Source of the DNA: Kordiimonas lipolytica
GTDB taxonomy: Bacteria; Pseudomonadota; Alphaproteobacteria; Sphingomonadales; Kordiimonadaceae
Assembly (NCBI RefSeq): GCF_001550065.1
Contig: NZ_LRUB01000005.1
Span: 1-45,661, forward strand
Length of the DNA: 45,661 bases
Reading direction: 5' to 3'
Shown here: positions 7,869-16,296 of the stretch, in pieces
Position numbering within the stretch: position 1 is the stretch's first letter
How the letters are laid out: every line of letters begins with the position of its first letter
Position numbers and translations under genes: made by a program
The notes under the pieces: model-generated
Seen by the model: only the letters and a program-made list of their open reading frames with translations
Database searches by the model: none
What the model was told of the DNA's origin: nothing

Positions 7869-9341
7869 TCAGCCCTTGAGCTGATCACGCACTTTATCAG
7901 CGGCAACCAGTCCCTGTTCGATGGCGCCGTCAATAAAGCCACGCCAACTATTGGCCCAATCACCACTTGCAAAGTGTATACGGCCATGGGACGACTGCAT
8001 GTCTTCCAATATACCATAGGCCTGACCCGGGCGAGGCGAGAACCAGACACCTTGCGAATAGGGGTCATCATTCCAGCCATAGCCAAATGCCTGAATTACT
8101 TTCGCATCCGGCAAAAAAGTCTCAATGGCTTTCTGAACGGCTTCGGTATCGTTCATATCAAGGGTATCAGTGCCTGGGCCAAAACAGATCAGATGAGTAT
8201 GGCCATTCTTGGCGCTGTCCCACAGCACATAGTTGATTGGCACGTCGCCACCAGGAGCCCAACCACCAAAGGCCTCGTATTCACCTTCAAGCTGGACATG
8301 CAATTTGGTGCCAGATCCGGCATGAGTATCCTCGGAAGCTTTCAGCTTGCCGGCCGGAAGCGCAGGTGAGAATTCAACATCCCGCAAAACGTTTTGAGGC
8401 ATCGCGCAGACGACAGCGTCGGCAGTGAATTTCTTATCCGTATCGGTCAGAACCTCAACACCGTTTTTCGTCTGAGTCACTTTGCGAACCGGGGTCGACA
8501 AGTGGATATCAGCATTAGCGTCGCCGATGATCTTCTCCAGAAGCGCTTTCGTGCCACCCTTGATTTTGAACCGAAGTCCCAGATCATTAATACAAGTGCC
8601 GCTGTATCCTGCGTGGGCATACCAGCGCAGAATGTAGGCATAGGACACTTGATCCATTGCATTGGCGCCACAGGTCGAATGGTAGCAATCTATATAAATC
8701 TTCTCGATTTCGGATAGATCTGCCGTGTCCAGTTTTTCCTGCATAGTTATATTGTCGGTTTCAATCCACTTCAGGTCCTGGAAAGGCATGGAAGGAAACG
8801 GCATCATCTCATAGGCGTCAGGATAATATTTCCGCCAGACTTTGTCGTGATCCTCTGCAGTTGGCCAGATGTCCGACCATTTTGCCTCGTGCCGCTTACC
8901 ATCATAGTCAATGTAGATCACATTCTCAGCTACAGCGCCGACAGTCTCATCCAATTCCATCCCGTAGCGTCGGATCTCGGACCACACATGGGGCTGCGAC
9001 CAGTGTACCCAAGTCCCCCCCATATCGACCATTTCACCAGCAAACTTGGATGTAAATGTCCGGCCTCCAAGACGGTTCCTGGCTTCCAGAAGGGTAACCT
9101 TGTAGCCGCTCCGGCTTAGCTCCCTCGACGCGGTGCAACCGGCAAACCCGCCACCAATAACAATCACATGACCTTTACTCTTGCCCTTGTATTCCCCTGC
9201 CTCTGCAGTACTGGCCGCCAGCGCCCCCGCTGAGGCAACCAGAACAGAGGCTCCAGCACCCGCTGCCAGAAATCCGCGCCGTGATGGCGCTGTCGGTCCG
9301 GCGTATGGCCGCCTTACTTCTTTTTTCTCATTGTCGCTCAT
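7869..9341 (-). CDS. Tat-exported flavin-dependent amine oxidase/dehydrogenase
   Basis: A 490-residue flavin amine oxidase of the monoamine oxidase fold. The N-terminus carries a Tat signal (SRRGFLAAGAG, residues 20-30, followed by a hydrophobic stretch), so it should be folded with FAD and exported to the periplasm. The FAD-binding HVIVIGGGFAG is at 58-68 and the second flavin-contact motif FASGDWANSWRGFIDGAIEQG is near the C-terminus. The start at 9341 is taken because GGGAGA lies 9-10 bp upstream. The gene follows a cytochrome c by 55 bp. Periplasmic flavin amine oxidases such as NicA2 use a partner cytochrome c instead of oxygen, which I infer here. The substrate is unknown. Confidence 0.88.
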   Translation of the reverse strand: MSDNEKKEVRRPYAGPTAPSRRGFLAAGAGASVLVASAGALAASTAEAGEYKGKSKGHVIVIGGGFAGCTASRELSRSGYKVTLLEARNRLGGRTFTSKFAGEMVDMGGTWVHWSQPHVWSEIRRYGMELDETVGAVAENVIYIDYDGKRHEAKWSDIWPTAEDHDKVWRKYYPDAYEMMPFPSMPFQDLKWIETDNITMQEKLDTADLSEIEKIYIDCYHSTCGANAMDQVSYAYILRWYAHAGYSGTCINDLGLRFKIKGGTKALLEKIIGDANADIHLSTPVRKVTQTKNGVEVLTDTDKKFTADAVVCAMPQNVLRDVEFSPALPAGKLKASEDTHAGSGTKLHVQLEGEYEAFGGWAPGGDVPINYVLWDSAKNGHTHLICFGPGTDTLDMNDTEAVQKAIETFLPDAKVIQAFGYGWNDDPYSQGVWFSPRPGQAYGILEDMQSSHGRIHFASGDWANSWRGFIDGAIEQGLVAADKVRDQLKG

Positions 9342-9396
9342 ATCCATTCTCCCAACATCAAAATTCGCCATGCCAAAAGCACGACAGGATGCAGCC

Positions 9397-9786
9397 TTAC
9401 TCGCTGATATTCTTGAGGTAACAAATCACGTCAGCGCGCTCCTGCTCCTTACGAAGCCCACCAAATCCCATGCTGGTACCACGGGCATATGCCTGTGGCT
9501 TGAGCAGAAACTTATCCAGTTCCTCTTCTGTCCACTCGCCTTCAACTTTGCTGAGGGCGCGCGAGAACCGGAAGCCTTCATAGCTTGCAATGGTGCGGCC
9601 ATAGACGCCCTTCAGGCTTGGGCCCACCTTATTCTCGTCGGTATCAAGGGCATGACAGGCTACACATTTTTTCGCGGCCTGCTCCCCCGCTACCACGTCA
9701 CAGCTTTCGCCCGCATATGCGCCACCGGCCATAGCCAGACCAAGCCATACCCCTGCACCTGCATTTATAATCTTTGCCAGTTTCAT
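9397..9786 (-). CDS. Periplasmic monohaem class I cytochrome c
   Basis: A 129-residue secreted cytochrome. A Sec signal (MKLAKIINAGAGVWLGLAMAG) ends near AYA at residue 25. The haem site CVACH is at 41-45 and the likely axial methionine lies in GTSMGFGG near 106, as in cytochrome c2/c550. I use the ATG at 9786 (MKLAKI), preceded by GGGAGAGGG, because upstream extensions would bury the signal peptide. It lies 11 bp after the cupin gene and just before the Tat-type amine oxidase, so it is the probable electron acceptor of that enzyme, passing electrons to the terminal oxidase. Confidence 0.9.
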   Translation of the reverse strand: MKLAKIINAGAGVWLGLAMAGGAYAGESCDVVAGEQAAKKCVACHALDTDENKVGPSLKGVYGRTIASYEGFRFSRALSKVEGEWTEEELDKFLLKPQAYARGTSMGFGGLRKEQERADVICYLKNISE

Positions 9787-9797
9787 CACCCTCTCCC

Positions 9798-10160
9798 TCA
9801 GCGGATGTTCCATATAACGTATTTGCGCAAAGGCCCGTTTTGCCGCCAAATGCAGGTGGTGCCTTTTTCTATGAAAACACTGTCCCCTGCCCCATAGAAG
9901 GCCTTGCTGCCATCCTCATTTTCGATTTCCACATTACCCGATATGATGGTCAGAAATTCGTCCACTGGATAATCGGGAAGTTTGGTCTCAATAGAGCAAC
10001 GGTTTTCCCAAACCAAAACCATGAATTTCTCATCAGGCGCCGTGTAGAGCATTTTCAGATGCTCATCGATTGCACCCGAAATAAGCCAATCTGGTTTCAA
10101 GGCCTGGCTAGGCGTAAAATCAGCTTCTGTCAGTTTGCTCGGGTCAATGGCTATAAGCAC
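9798..10160 (-). CDS. Small single-domain cupin protein
   Basis: A 120-residue protein with one cupin barrel of the DUF861/Cupin_3 kind: LPDYPVDEFLTIISGNVEIE near residues 63-82 and GAGDSVFIEKGTTCIW near 90-105. No signal peptide is seen, so it is cytoplasmic. The classical metal-binding histidines of the first cupin motif are not evident; an E in VDEF occupies the place. It is the first gene of the operon with cytochrome c and amine oxidase, read from GTG at 10160 with GAGGAG upstream. It may bind or process an intermediate; the reaction is unknown. Confidence 0.75.
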   Translation of the reverse strand: MLIAIDPSKLTEADFTPSQALKPDWLISGAIDEHLKMLYTAPDEKFMVLVWENRCSIETKLPDYPVDEFLTIISGNVEIENEDGSKAFYGAGDSVFIEKGTTCIWRQNGPLRKYVIWNIR

Positions 10161-10360
10161 ATTCTGTCTCCTCTCTTATGAAGGACTGAGCTGAAGAAGC
10201 GAGGAAACCGCCAAGGGTACAAGAATAATCTGCTGATCGGATTATTCGACTGAACTTTCGGAACCCACCGCCAGTCAACATCAAGCCCGCCTCTCCCTCG
10301 TCTATTTTTAGAGTCAAATTCGCTTCAAAAACGTCTTTGCGGATCGATTCTTTCTTTTAT

Positions 10361-10406
10361 CCGTCATGTGACGGTATACGCTAGTTACATCACCAACTCT
10401 TGTCAA
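10361..10406 (-). promoter_or_regulatory. Promoter and operator of the cupin/cytochrome/amine oxidase operon
   Basis: Read on the minus strand: TTGACA (10406-10401), a 17-bp spacer, TAGCGT (10383-10378), 3 bp, then the 14-bp inverted repeat CCGTCA-N2-TGACGG (10374-10361). The transcription start would fall in the inverted repeat, so a protein bound there would block initiation. The same arrangement stands before the TonB receptor at 21632-21674. Transcripts would have a leader of about 210 nt before the cupin start. Confidence 0.7.
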
Positions 10407-10617
10407 CAGAATATCCTGTCTGCTAGATAAGCATTCGTGGCTGGGCGAAATTTCAGTGCCCTTGTCCACGGATAAAGAAGCATGAATGTGCGGCCTTCAC
10501 CGCACAGATTGCTCGGGAAAAAGCTATAAAACGGCACGTGTGACACATACCATATAGAACGCTAAATAAGATTTTTCCGCCGGGCGGCTATCAGGAAACT
10601 CCGAAGGAAGGGATATT
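10407..10617 (+). promoter_or_regulatory. Upstream region of the TetR gene
   Basis: This stretch separates the cupin operon promoter from the TetR gene. It contains a perfect 7-bp inverted repeat TGTGCGG/CCGCACA (10487-10493 and 10500-10506) around a 6-bp loop, which may be a regulator site or an RNA hairpin. GGAAGGGA just before 10618 is the ribosome site that supports the TTG start there. No clear sigma-70 promoter for tetR was picked out. Confidence 0.4.
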
Positions 10618-11286
10618 TTGTCTGATCAGGAAACAGTTATTGATGAGTGGCAAGAATCCGAGTCTCCATTCCATTCGTCTCAAAAAGAGGTCAGACACAC
10701 TTGGACCAAGCGGGAGAGAGAACTTCTCGATTCCGCCCGCCAGGTCTTTATTGATGAGGGGTACGGCTCCTTTTCGATGCGCAGGGTCGCCAAGAGAGCT
10801 GGTGTTCACCTGAAAACGCTTCAGCACTATTTCAACAGCAAGAGCGAGCTGATAACCGCGGCGATGAATTTCACGCTTGATGAGCACTATCTGGCAATGT
10901 ACGAGGAAATTGATGGTGGCATCACTAACCTGAGCCCCGAAAAGGCGTTGTCCTGGGTATTGAAGTTTCTGATCGACGATTGTACCACCATGGAAACAGG
11001 GCTTTTCTTCGTTGAAATATGGGCACTGGCAGCGCGCGACCCTGATGCCTGTATGGCGCTGGACAGCTTTTACGTCCGCCATCGCCACCAGATTGCGAAC
11101 CTGATCTCCCACGCCAATCCAGCCTTGTCAGAGTCTACTGTCCAGCTCCGCGCCGCGGTCGTCGCTGAACATATCGAAGGCCTGGTGATGTTCATTGGTC
11201 ACAACAAACCCAAACACCCGGAGATGGCTGGGATAAAGGACGAGATCCATGACCAGCTCATGCGCTATGCTCTGTCGCCCGAATAG
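10618..11286 (+). CDS. TetR-family transcriptional regulator
   Basis: A 222-residue TetR protein with an N-terminal extension of about 25 residues, then the HTH domain (RELLDSARQVFIDEGYGSFS, MRRVAKRAGVHLKTLQHYF, near residues 34-75) and a helical ligand-binding domain containing HRHQIANLI. The start is TTG at 10618, set by GGAAGGGA 6 bp upstream. It lies between the two catabolic operons and faces away from the cupin operon. I infer that it binds the CCGTCATGTGACGG operators and releases DNA when it senses the amine or a product, but an unrelated operator is possible. Confidence 0.85.
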   Translation: MSDQETVIDEWQESESPFHSSQKEVRHTWTKRERELLDSARQVFIDEGYGSFSMRRVAKRAGVHLKTLQHYFNSKSELITAAMNFTLDEHYLAMYEEIDGGITNLSPEKALSWVLKFLIDDCTTMETGLFFVEIWALAARDPDACMALDSFYVRHRHQIANLISHANPALSESTVQLRAAVVAEHIEGLVMFIGHNKPKHPEMAGIKDEIHDQLMRYALSPE

Positions 11287-11336
11287 ATCGAAAATCTGAG
11301 CCAAGCCCCCTACCATATTCCCGCTGGATGAAAGCA

Positions 11337-11365
11337 CAAAAAAAAGACACCGCCGAAGCGGTGTC
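11337..11365 (-). terminator. Intrinsic terminator of the mgd-gmaS-mgs operon
   Basis: On the minus strand GACACCGC, a TTCG tetraloop and GCGGTGTC form an 8-bp perfect stem directly followed by a run of nine T. It lies about 90 bp after the mgsC stop. The reverse strand has the same hairpin preceded by A residues, so it may also help end the convergent tetR transcript, though without a T tract. Confidence 0.92.
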
Positions 11366-11451
11366 AGTGAATATGCCATTTCCGTGGATGCTCCAGTCAC
11401 TGTCCCGGTGGACAGATGACCAGATAAAATGGCAAACCTTCAGTCTTCTCC

Positions 11452-12765
11452 TTACTGTCCCGGTATCCAGCTTGTACCGGCCAATGGCACCCGCGCCATA
11501 GCGGCGCTTTCAATAGTCAGCGCAACCATGTCTTCCGGCTCCAGATTATGAACGTGAGACTTACCGCAGGCCCTAGCCAGTATCTGCGTCTCCATGGTCA
11601 AAACACGCAGATAATTGGCCAGCCTGTGTCCGGCAGCTTTCGGATCCAGGCGTTTCATCAATTCAGGGTCCTGTGTTGAAATGCCGGCAGGATCCTTGCC
11701 GTCCTGATAGTCATCATAAAAACCGGCGCTGGAGCCGATTTTTTCGTACTCAGCCTGCCACTGCGGATGGTTACAGCCAAGCGCGATCAACGCCGCAGTG
11801 CCGATAGAAACCGCATCCGCGCCGAGCGCCAGACATTTGGCCACATCAGCGCCAGACCGAATACCACCAGAAACAATCAGCTGCACTTTTCTGTGCATGT
11901 CGATCTCCTGCAAGGCTTCAACCGCCTGCGGCAGTGCCGCCAGTGTCGGTATGCCGACATGTTCAATAAACACGTCTTGGGTCGCTGCCGTGCCTCCCTG
12001 CATGCCATCCAGCACCACCACATCTGCACCAGATTTTACTGCGAGCATGGTATCGTAGTAGGTGCGGGTCGCACCGACCTTGATATAGATCGGCACCTTC
12101 CAGTCGGTGATTTCCCTGAGTTCCAGAATCTTGAGGGTCAGGTCGTCAGAACCCGTCCAGTCAGGATGTCGGCAAGCGCTGCGCTGGTCGATACCTTTAG
12201 GCAGATTGCGCATTTGCGCCACGCGATCGGTAATCTTTTGGCCCAACAGCATGCCGCCGCCGCCGGGTTTTGCACCTTGTCCAAGGACGATTTCAATGGC
12301 GTCTGCTTTCCTCAGGTCATCCGGATTCATACCGTACCGGGATGGCAAGTATTGATAGACCAGCTTTTTGGAATGGCCCCGCTCCTCAGGCGTCATACCG
12401 CCATCGCCCGTCGTGGTGCTGGTGCCGACTTCGGTGGCGCCACGGCCAAGCGCTTCCTTGGCGTTGGCTGAAAGTGACCCAAAACTCATGCCCGCAATCG
12501 TAATCGGGATATCAAGCTCGATCGGGTTTTTCGCGTAACGTGTGCCGAGTATTACATTGGTGTCGCAGCGCTCACGGTAGCCTTCCAATGGATACCGCGA
12601 CGCACTGGCGCCAAGAAACAGAAGATCATCAAAATGCGGCACAGGGCGCTTGGCGCCAAATCCCCGAATATCATAGATACCGGTCTCTGCCGCATGTTGA
12701 ATATCATGGATGACATCGCGGTTAAAAAGGGCGGATTCCCGCAATCCAGGCCTCTGAGTGGTCAT
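11452..12765 (-). CDS. mgsC: N-methylglutamate synthase subunit C (FMN-binding, GltB-like)
   Basis: A 437-residue relative of the central FMN-binding barrel of glutamate synthase. In the N-methylglutamate pathway it works with MgsA and MgsB to make N-alkylglutamate from a gamma-glutamylalkylamide and a keto acid. Barrel motifs are visible: GMSFGSLSANAKEALGRGA near 92-110, PGGGGMLLGQKI near 165, DGMQGGTAAT near 255 and SGGIRSGADVAKCLALGADA near 305. The [3Fe-4S] cysteine triad of classical GltB is not seen in the matching stretch before GISTQDPEL; only one cysteine (ALGCN) remains. The ATG at 12765 has AGGAGAGGG upstream and follows mgsB by 13 bp. Confidence 0.9.
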   Translation of the reverse strand: MTTQRPGLRESALFNRDVIHDIQHAAETGIYDIRGFGAKRPVPHFDDLLFLGASASRYPLEGYRERCDTNVILGTRYAKNPIELDIPITIAGMSFGSLSANAKEALGRGATEVGTSTTTGDGGMTPEERGHSKKLVYQYLPSRYGMNPDDLRKADAIEIVLGQGAKPGGGGMLLGQKITDRVAQMRNLPKGIDQRSACRHPDWTGSDDLTLKILELREITDWKVPIYIKVGATRTYYDTMLAVKSGADVVVLDGMQGGTAATQDVFIEHVGIPTLAALPQAVEALQEIDMHRKVQLIVSGGIRSGADVAKCLALGADAVSIGTAALIALGCNHPQWQAEYEKIGSSAGFYDDYQDGKDPAGISTQDPELMKRLDPKAAGHRLANYLRVLTMETQILARACGKSHVHNLEPEDMVALTIESAAMARVPLAGTSWIPGQ

Positions 12766-12778
12766 GTTGCCCTCTCCT

Positions 12779-13462
12779 TTAATAAGCCGACATGTTGTCG
12801 ACTTTAAAATTGTACAATTGGCGTGCCGAGCCATAACGTTTGAAAGCCTTCGGGTCTTCATCCATACCGGCAGCATCGAGCAGAGCCTTCAGCTCTTCCA
12901 GGTGTTCGGGGCGCATTTCTTTTTCAATACAATCTGCGCCAAGAGACTTCACCTTTCCCTTCACGTAGAGCCGGGCTTCATACAGGGAGTCGCCAAGCGC
13001 ATCCCCGGCATCCCCACAGACCACCATGCGTCCCGATTGCCCCATGAAAGCGGCCAAATGCCCAACCGAGCCTTTAACGACAATGTCGATGCCCTTCATT
13101 GAAATACCGCAGCGCGCCGCGGCGTCGCCTTCGATCACCAGCAGGCCGCCGTGGGCGGTCGCTCCCGCAGACTGGCTGGCGTTGCCGCGCACGCGCACGG
13201 TACCGGACATCATATTTTCAGCAACACCTGTGCCGACGTTTCCATTCACCTCGATATTGGCAAGCTTGTTCATGCCTGCGCAATAATAGCCGGTATGGCC
13301 ATCGATTTTCACAGACACCGGGGAGTCAACACCGCAGGCAATATTGTGCATACCACCGGGGTTGGAAATGGTGATTTCCGTGTCATTTGCGCCGTCGGTC
13401 AGGTCATGTAGCGCTTGATTGACTTCTCTTATCGAGACTTTTTGCAGGTCATATTCGCTCAT
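12779..13462 (-). CDS. mgsB: N-methylglutamate synthase subunit B (GXGXG domain)
   Basis: A 227-residue protein equivalent to the C-terminal GXGXG beta-helix domain of glutamate synthase alpha subunit. Repeated glycine-rich coils are visible: VNGNVGTGVAENMMSGTVRV, GNASQSAGATAHGGLLVIEG and GSVGHLAAFMGQSGRMVVCG. The domain holds the other two subunits together and shapes the ammonia/amine channel. It overlaps mgsA by 4 nt (ATGA) and precedes mgsC by 13 bp, so the three are surely co-translated. Length and motifs are normal for the family. Confidence 0.92.
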   Translation of the reverse strand: MSEYDLQKVSIREVNQALHDLTDGANDTEITISNPGGMHNIACGVDSPVSVKIDGHTGYYCAGMNKLANIEVNGNVGTGVAENMMSGTVRVRGNASQSAGATAHGGLLVIEGDAAARCGISMKGIDIVVKGSVGHLAAFMGQSGRMVVCGDAGDALGDSLYEARLYVKGKVKSLGADCIEKEMRPEHLEELKALLDAAGMDEDPKAFKRYGSARQLYNFKVDNMSAY

Positions 13463-14397
13463 GCCAGTTCCAGTTCCTGTCTAGATATTCCTTCATGGGC
13501 CGTATGGCCCCAGGCATAAACCTCGCCCGGTTCCGGCTCCCACAGCCGGGCATTCTTGATGCCGGGGAGACTTGCCAACGCCCGGTATTCCGAGGCCATC
13601 GCCACATAATCATCCGTTTCAGCCAGAATCGCAGGCTTGCAGGCAATCCGATCGCGAACAACTGCAAAGCCGTCCCGTGTGCCCACTGTCAGGGTGTAAA
13701 AGCCGTCCAGGTCATCCAGCGCGGCAATCAGCGCTTCTTCCAGGCTTTTGCCCTGTTGCATGCGCCACATCACATAGCCTGCGGCAACCTCTGAATCGTT
13801 CATGGTTTCAAAGACAATGCCCTGCTTTTTCAGATAGGCGCGCAGTCGGTTGTGATTGGACAACGACCCATTATGCACGAGACACAGGTCATATCCCGTG
13901 GAGAAGGGGTGGGATCCGTCGGTCGTGACTGCGCTTTCTGTAGCCATGCGGGTATGCCCAATGGCGTGAGTGCCTTTCATGCCGGGGATGTTGAACTTTT
14001 CAGAAATAGCTTCCGGCGACCCTATATCTTTCAGGATCTCTATACTGAGGCCAATACTGCGAACCGCGACATCCGGAAACTCCGATGACAATAGCGACCG
14101 GGCAGCTGTACCGTCGCCTTTGACCTTGGCAACTATGGCACCGGCATTCTGAAACCAGTCGACCGGCGCGCCAACGCCCTTCTCAAGGGCGGCCACGACC
14201 GCCGGCCAGTCAAAATTAATATCCTCATGCTGCAGGGTCAGTTTAACATGGCTGTCATCGACCTCGTCGCCATAAATGGCGATGCCCGTACTGTCCCGGC
14301 CACGATCCGCCATCTCAATCAGCATTGGCGCAAAGAGAGCACCGAGCTTGCCCTGAAGCGCACTGTTCTTGAGGTATAAACCCACAATTCCACACAT
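13459..14397 (-). CDS. mgsA: N-methylglutamate synthase subunit A (class II glutamine amidotransferase-like)
   Basis: A 312-residue N-terminal-nucleophile amidotransferase. The start gives MCGIVGLYLK, so after methionine removal Cys1 is the nucleophile, as in GltB and PurF. Further motifs are MADRGRDSTGIAIYG near 28-42, IGHTRMATES near 146 (arginine that binds the substrate carboxylate) and HNGSLSNHN near 175. In this pathway the domain should take the alkylamine from the gamma-glutamylalkylamide made by GmaS and pass it to MgsC. It lies 31 bp after gmaS in the operon. Confidence 0.92.
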   Translation of the reverse strand: MCGIVGLYLKNSALQGKLGALFAPMLIEMADRGRDSTGIAIYGDEVDDSHVKLTLQHEDINFDWPAVVAALEKGVGAPVDWFQNAGAIVAKVKGDGTAARSLLSSEFPDVAVRSIGLSIEILKDIGSPEAISEKFNIPGMKGTHAIGHTRMATESAVTTDGSHPFSTGYDLCLVHNGSLSNHNRLRAYLKKQGIVFETMNDSEVAAGYVMWRMQQGKSLEEALIAALDDLDGFYTLTVGTRDGFAVVRDRIACKPAILAETDDYVAMASEYRALASLPGIKNARLWEPEPGEVYAWGHTAHEGISRQELELA

Positions 14398-14427
14398 TGC
14401 TTTGTCCTTTATTTGAATAGATTATGA

Positions 14428-15756
14428 TCAGAAGAATTCTAGGTAGCGATCAACTTCCCAATCAGAGACGTGACGCATATAGTCCTGCCATTCTTGGCGC
14501 TTGACCTTGATGAATTCCTCGATGATCCCCTCTCCCATACGTTCGGCCAGAACCTTGTCTGCTTCCAGTTCATCGAGGGCCCGATCCAGACTTTGCGGCA
14601 GAATATCCAGGCCCATTTCCTTGAAATCGCAAGCAAACAGGTTGACGTGGTAGGGATCTCCCGGATCGATTTCCTTGTCGACGCCGTCAAGGCCCGCTGC
14701 GATTAGCCCCGCGGTCAGCAGGTAGGGATTGCAGCCCCCATCCGCCATGCGAAACTCAAGGCGGCCATAGGGACAACGCACGAGCGTTGAACGGTTGTTA
14801 CCGCCATAGGCGATAATCGCCGGGGCCCAGGTCGCGCCCGAGAGAGTGGTGCCGACAATAAGCCGCTTATAGGAATTCACCGTTGGAGCCGCCAAAGCAC
14901 ACAGAGCCTTGGCATGCTTCATGATGCCACCAAGGAAATGATAGCCGGTTCTGGACAACCCCAATCCGCGCGCGTCAGAATCATCATGGAAAATGTTATT
15001 TGATTCTGCGCTGGACATCGAAATATGCAAATGCATGCCGGAACCGGTGCGCTTTGAGTCATACTTCGGCATGAACGTACAAATCAGCCCCATTTGATGG
15101 GCGATTTCGCTGGCTGCCATACGGACAAAGACGTGACGGTCCGCAGATGTCAGGCAGTCAGAATAGGTGTAGTTGATTTCGAACTGTCCATTGGCATCTT
15201 CATGGTCAACTTGGTAAACATCGAAGCCAACTTGCTGCAAGGAACCAACGAATTTTTCAATGAAGGCACTGGATCGAGCCAACCCCTTGTAATCGTAACA
15301 GGGTTTTTGCAGGGTATCCGTCTCGTCAGCCTGTTTCAGTGTGCCGTCCGGGTCCCGCTTGAGAAGATTCATTTCAGGCTCGATACCCGTATTCATGGTC
15401 CAGCCACGCTTCTTTAGCACTTCGATCTGCCGCATAAGTGTGTAACGGCTGTCATAATGGTAGGGTTCATCGTTGACATGGCCGACACAGACAACACGGG
15501 CAAAACCCGGCATCCAGGGCATGAGGCAAAGGGTGCTGAGAGCGGCCCTTGCCATGTAATCGGGTGAGTGGGGCTCCTGATTCATGCCCCAGATGGCAGC
15601 GCCAGCGAAACCAGCGCCGTCGGTGACGATATCTTCAAGGTGCGACGTCGGAACAACCTTGGTTTTCGCCGTTCCATGGATGTCCACGAACTGCGCCATT
15701 ACAAACTTGACGTCATTTTCTTTCAAAAATTTCTGAGCTTCCTTGAGTTCCACCAC
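14428..15756 (-). CDS. gmaS: Gamma-glutamylmethylamide synthetase-type enzyme (glutamine synthetase family)
   Basis: A 442-residue member of the glutamine synthetase superfamily that joins an amine to the gamma-carboxyl of glutamate with ATP. The N-terminal [20 protein letters not shown] is typical of GmaS. Active-site motifs are visible: [10 protein letters not shown] near 122-131, [20 protein letters not shown] near 180, [10 protein letters not shown] near 240, and [11 protein letters not shown] near 340. GTG at 15756 is used as start. Members accept methylamine and often ethylamine, making gamma-glutamylethylamide (theanine), so sequence alone does not fix the amine. Its place between mgdD and mgsA is the standard pathway order. 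Confidence 0.93.
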   Translation of the reverse strand: MVELKEAQKFLKENDVKFVMAQFVDIHGTAKTKVVPTSHLEDIVTDGAGFAGAAIWGMNQEPHSPDYMARAALSTLCLMPWMPGFARVVCVGHVNDEPYHYDSRYTLMRQIEVLKKRGWTMNTGIEPEMNLLKRDPDGTLKQADETDTLQKPCYDYKGLARSSAFIEKFVGSLQQVGFDVYQVDHEDANGQFEINYTYSDCLTSADRHVFVRMAASEIAHQMGLICTFMPKYDSKRTGSGMHLHISMSSAESNNIFHDDSDARGLGLSRTGYHFLGGIMKHAKALCALAAPTVNSYKRLIVGTTLSGATWAPAIIAYGGNNRSTLVRCPYGRLEFRMADGGCNPYLLTAGLIAAGLDGVDKEIDPGDPYHVNLFACDFKEMGLDILPQSLDRALDELEADKVLAERMGEGIIEEFIKVKRQEWQDYMRHVSDWEVDRYLEFF

Positions 15757-15801
15757 TTTTTTCCCTTCTCTGTTTCTGTTTCCCGCCCTATTTCGATTTC
15801 A

Positions 15802-16296
15802 TTACTTGCCGGCCGCACATGACTGCATCGAAGTCTCCAACGCCCGCGTGAAATAGCGGCTGTAGGTTGGGTCGCACCCAATCAGATAGCCATCACCCAG
15901 AGCGCCTGACGCCTTTTTCAGCCAGCAACTGATTTTCAAAAGGCGTGACATCAAAAATTCTTCCGGCGGCCTGTTTCTCAAATCCAGCGAGGATGTCCGC
16001 TTTAGCCATTCTTCGACACCATCGCCGGACAGCAGAAACAAGGCGTCAGATCGAGCATAAACGGTCAGATTGTCCCGCCGTTCCGGCTGCAACAACGGCT
16101 GACCGGAATGTGTCAGCAGAAAATATTCTTTCTTGCCGAGGCAGGCGATAAATCCGCCGTCCACCAGGTCATGTACCGTCAACACCGCGGTCGGTGCATC
16201 CGGCAGGACTGCTTCCACCGCTTCACGCGCTGCCGTGCCCCGAATATGAAACAGGATAAAGCCGTCGAGCGACGCAATTGTCGGTATCCCGGTCAT
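15802..16296 (-). CDS. mgdD: Sarcosine oxidase gamma-like subunit (MgdD)
   Basis: A 164-residue SoxG/MgdD homologue, the smallest folate-domain-like subunit of heterotetrameric sarcosine oxidase type enzymes. ASLDGFILFHIRGTAAREAV at the start and GDGVEEWLKRTSSLDLRNRP in the middle are typical of the GcvT-like gamma fold. It is thought to be structural. The ATGA overlap with mgdC (4 nt) shows tight coupling, and gmaS follows after 45 bp. Length is slightly short but within the range of SoxG proteins. Confidence 0.85.
   Translation of the reverse strand: MTGIPTIASLDGFILFHIRGTAAREAVEAVLPDAPTAVLTVHDLVDGGFIACLGKKEYFLLTHSGQPLLQPERRDNLTVYARSDALFLLSGDGVEEWLKRTSSLDLRNRPPEEFLMSRLLKISCWLKKASGALGDGYLIGCDPTYSRYFTRALETSMQSCAAGK

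Noticed and set aside
7869..9341. Assignment of the amine oxidase to nicotine or putrescine degradation
   Set aside because: No further nicotine or polyamine genes are nearby. The resemblance is in fold, export and cytochrome pairing only.
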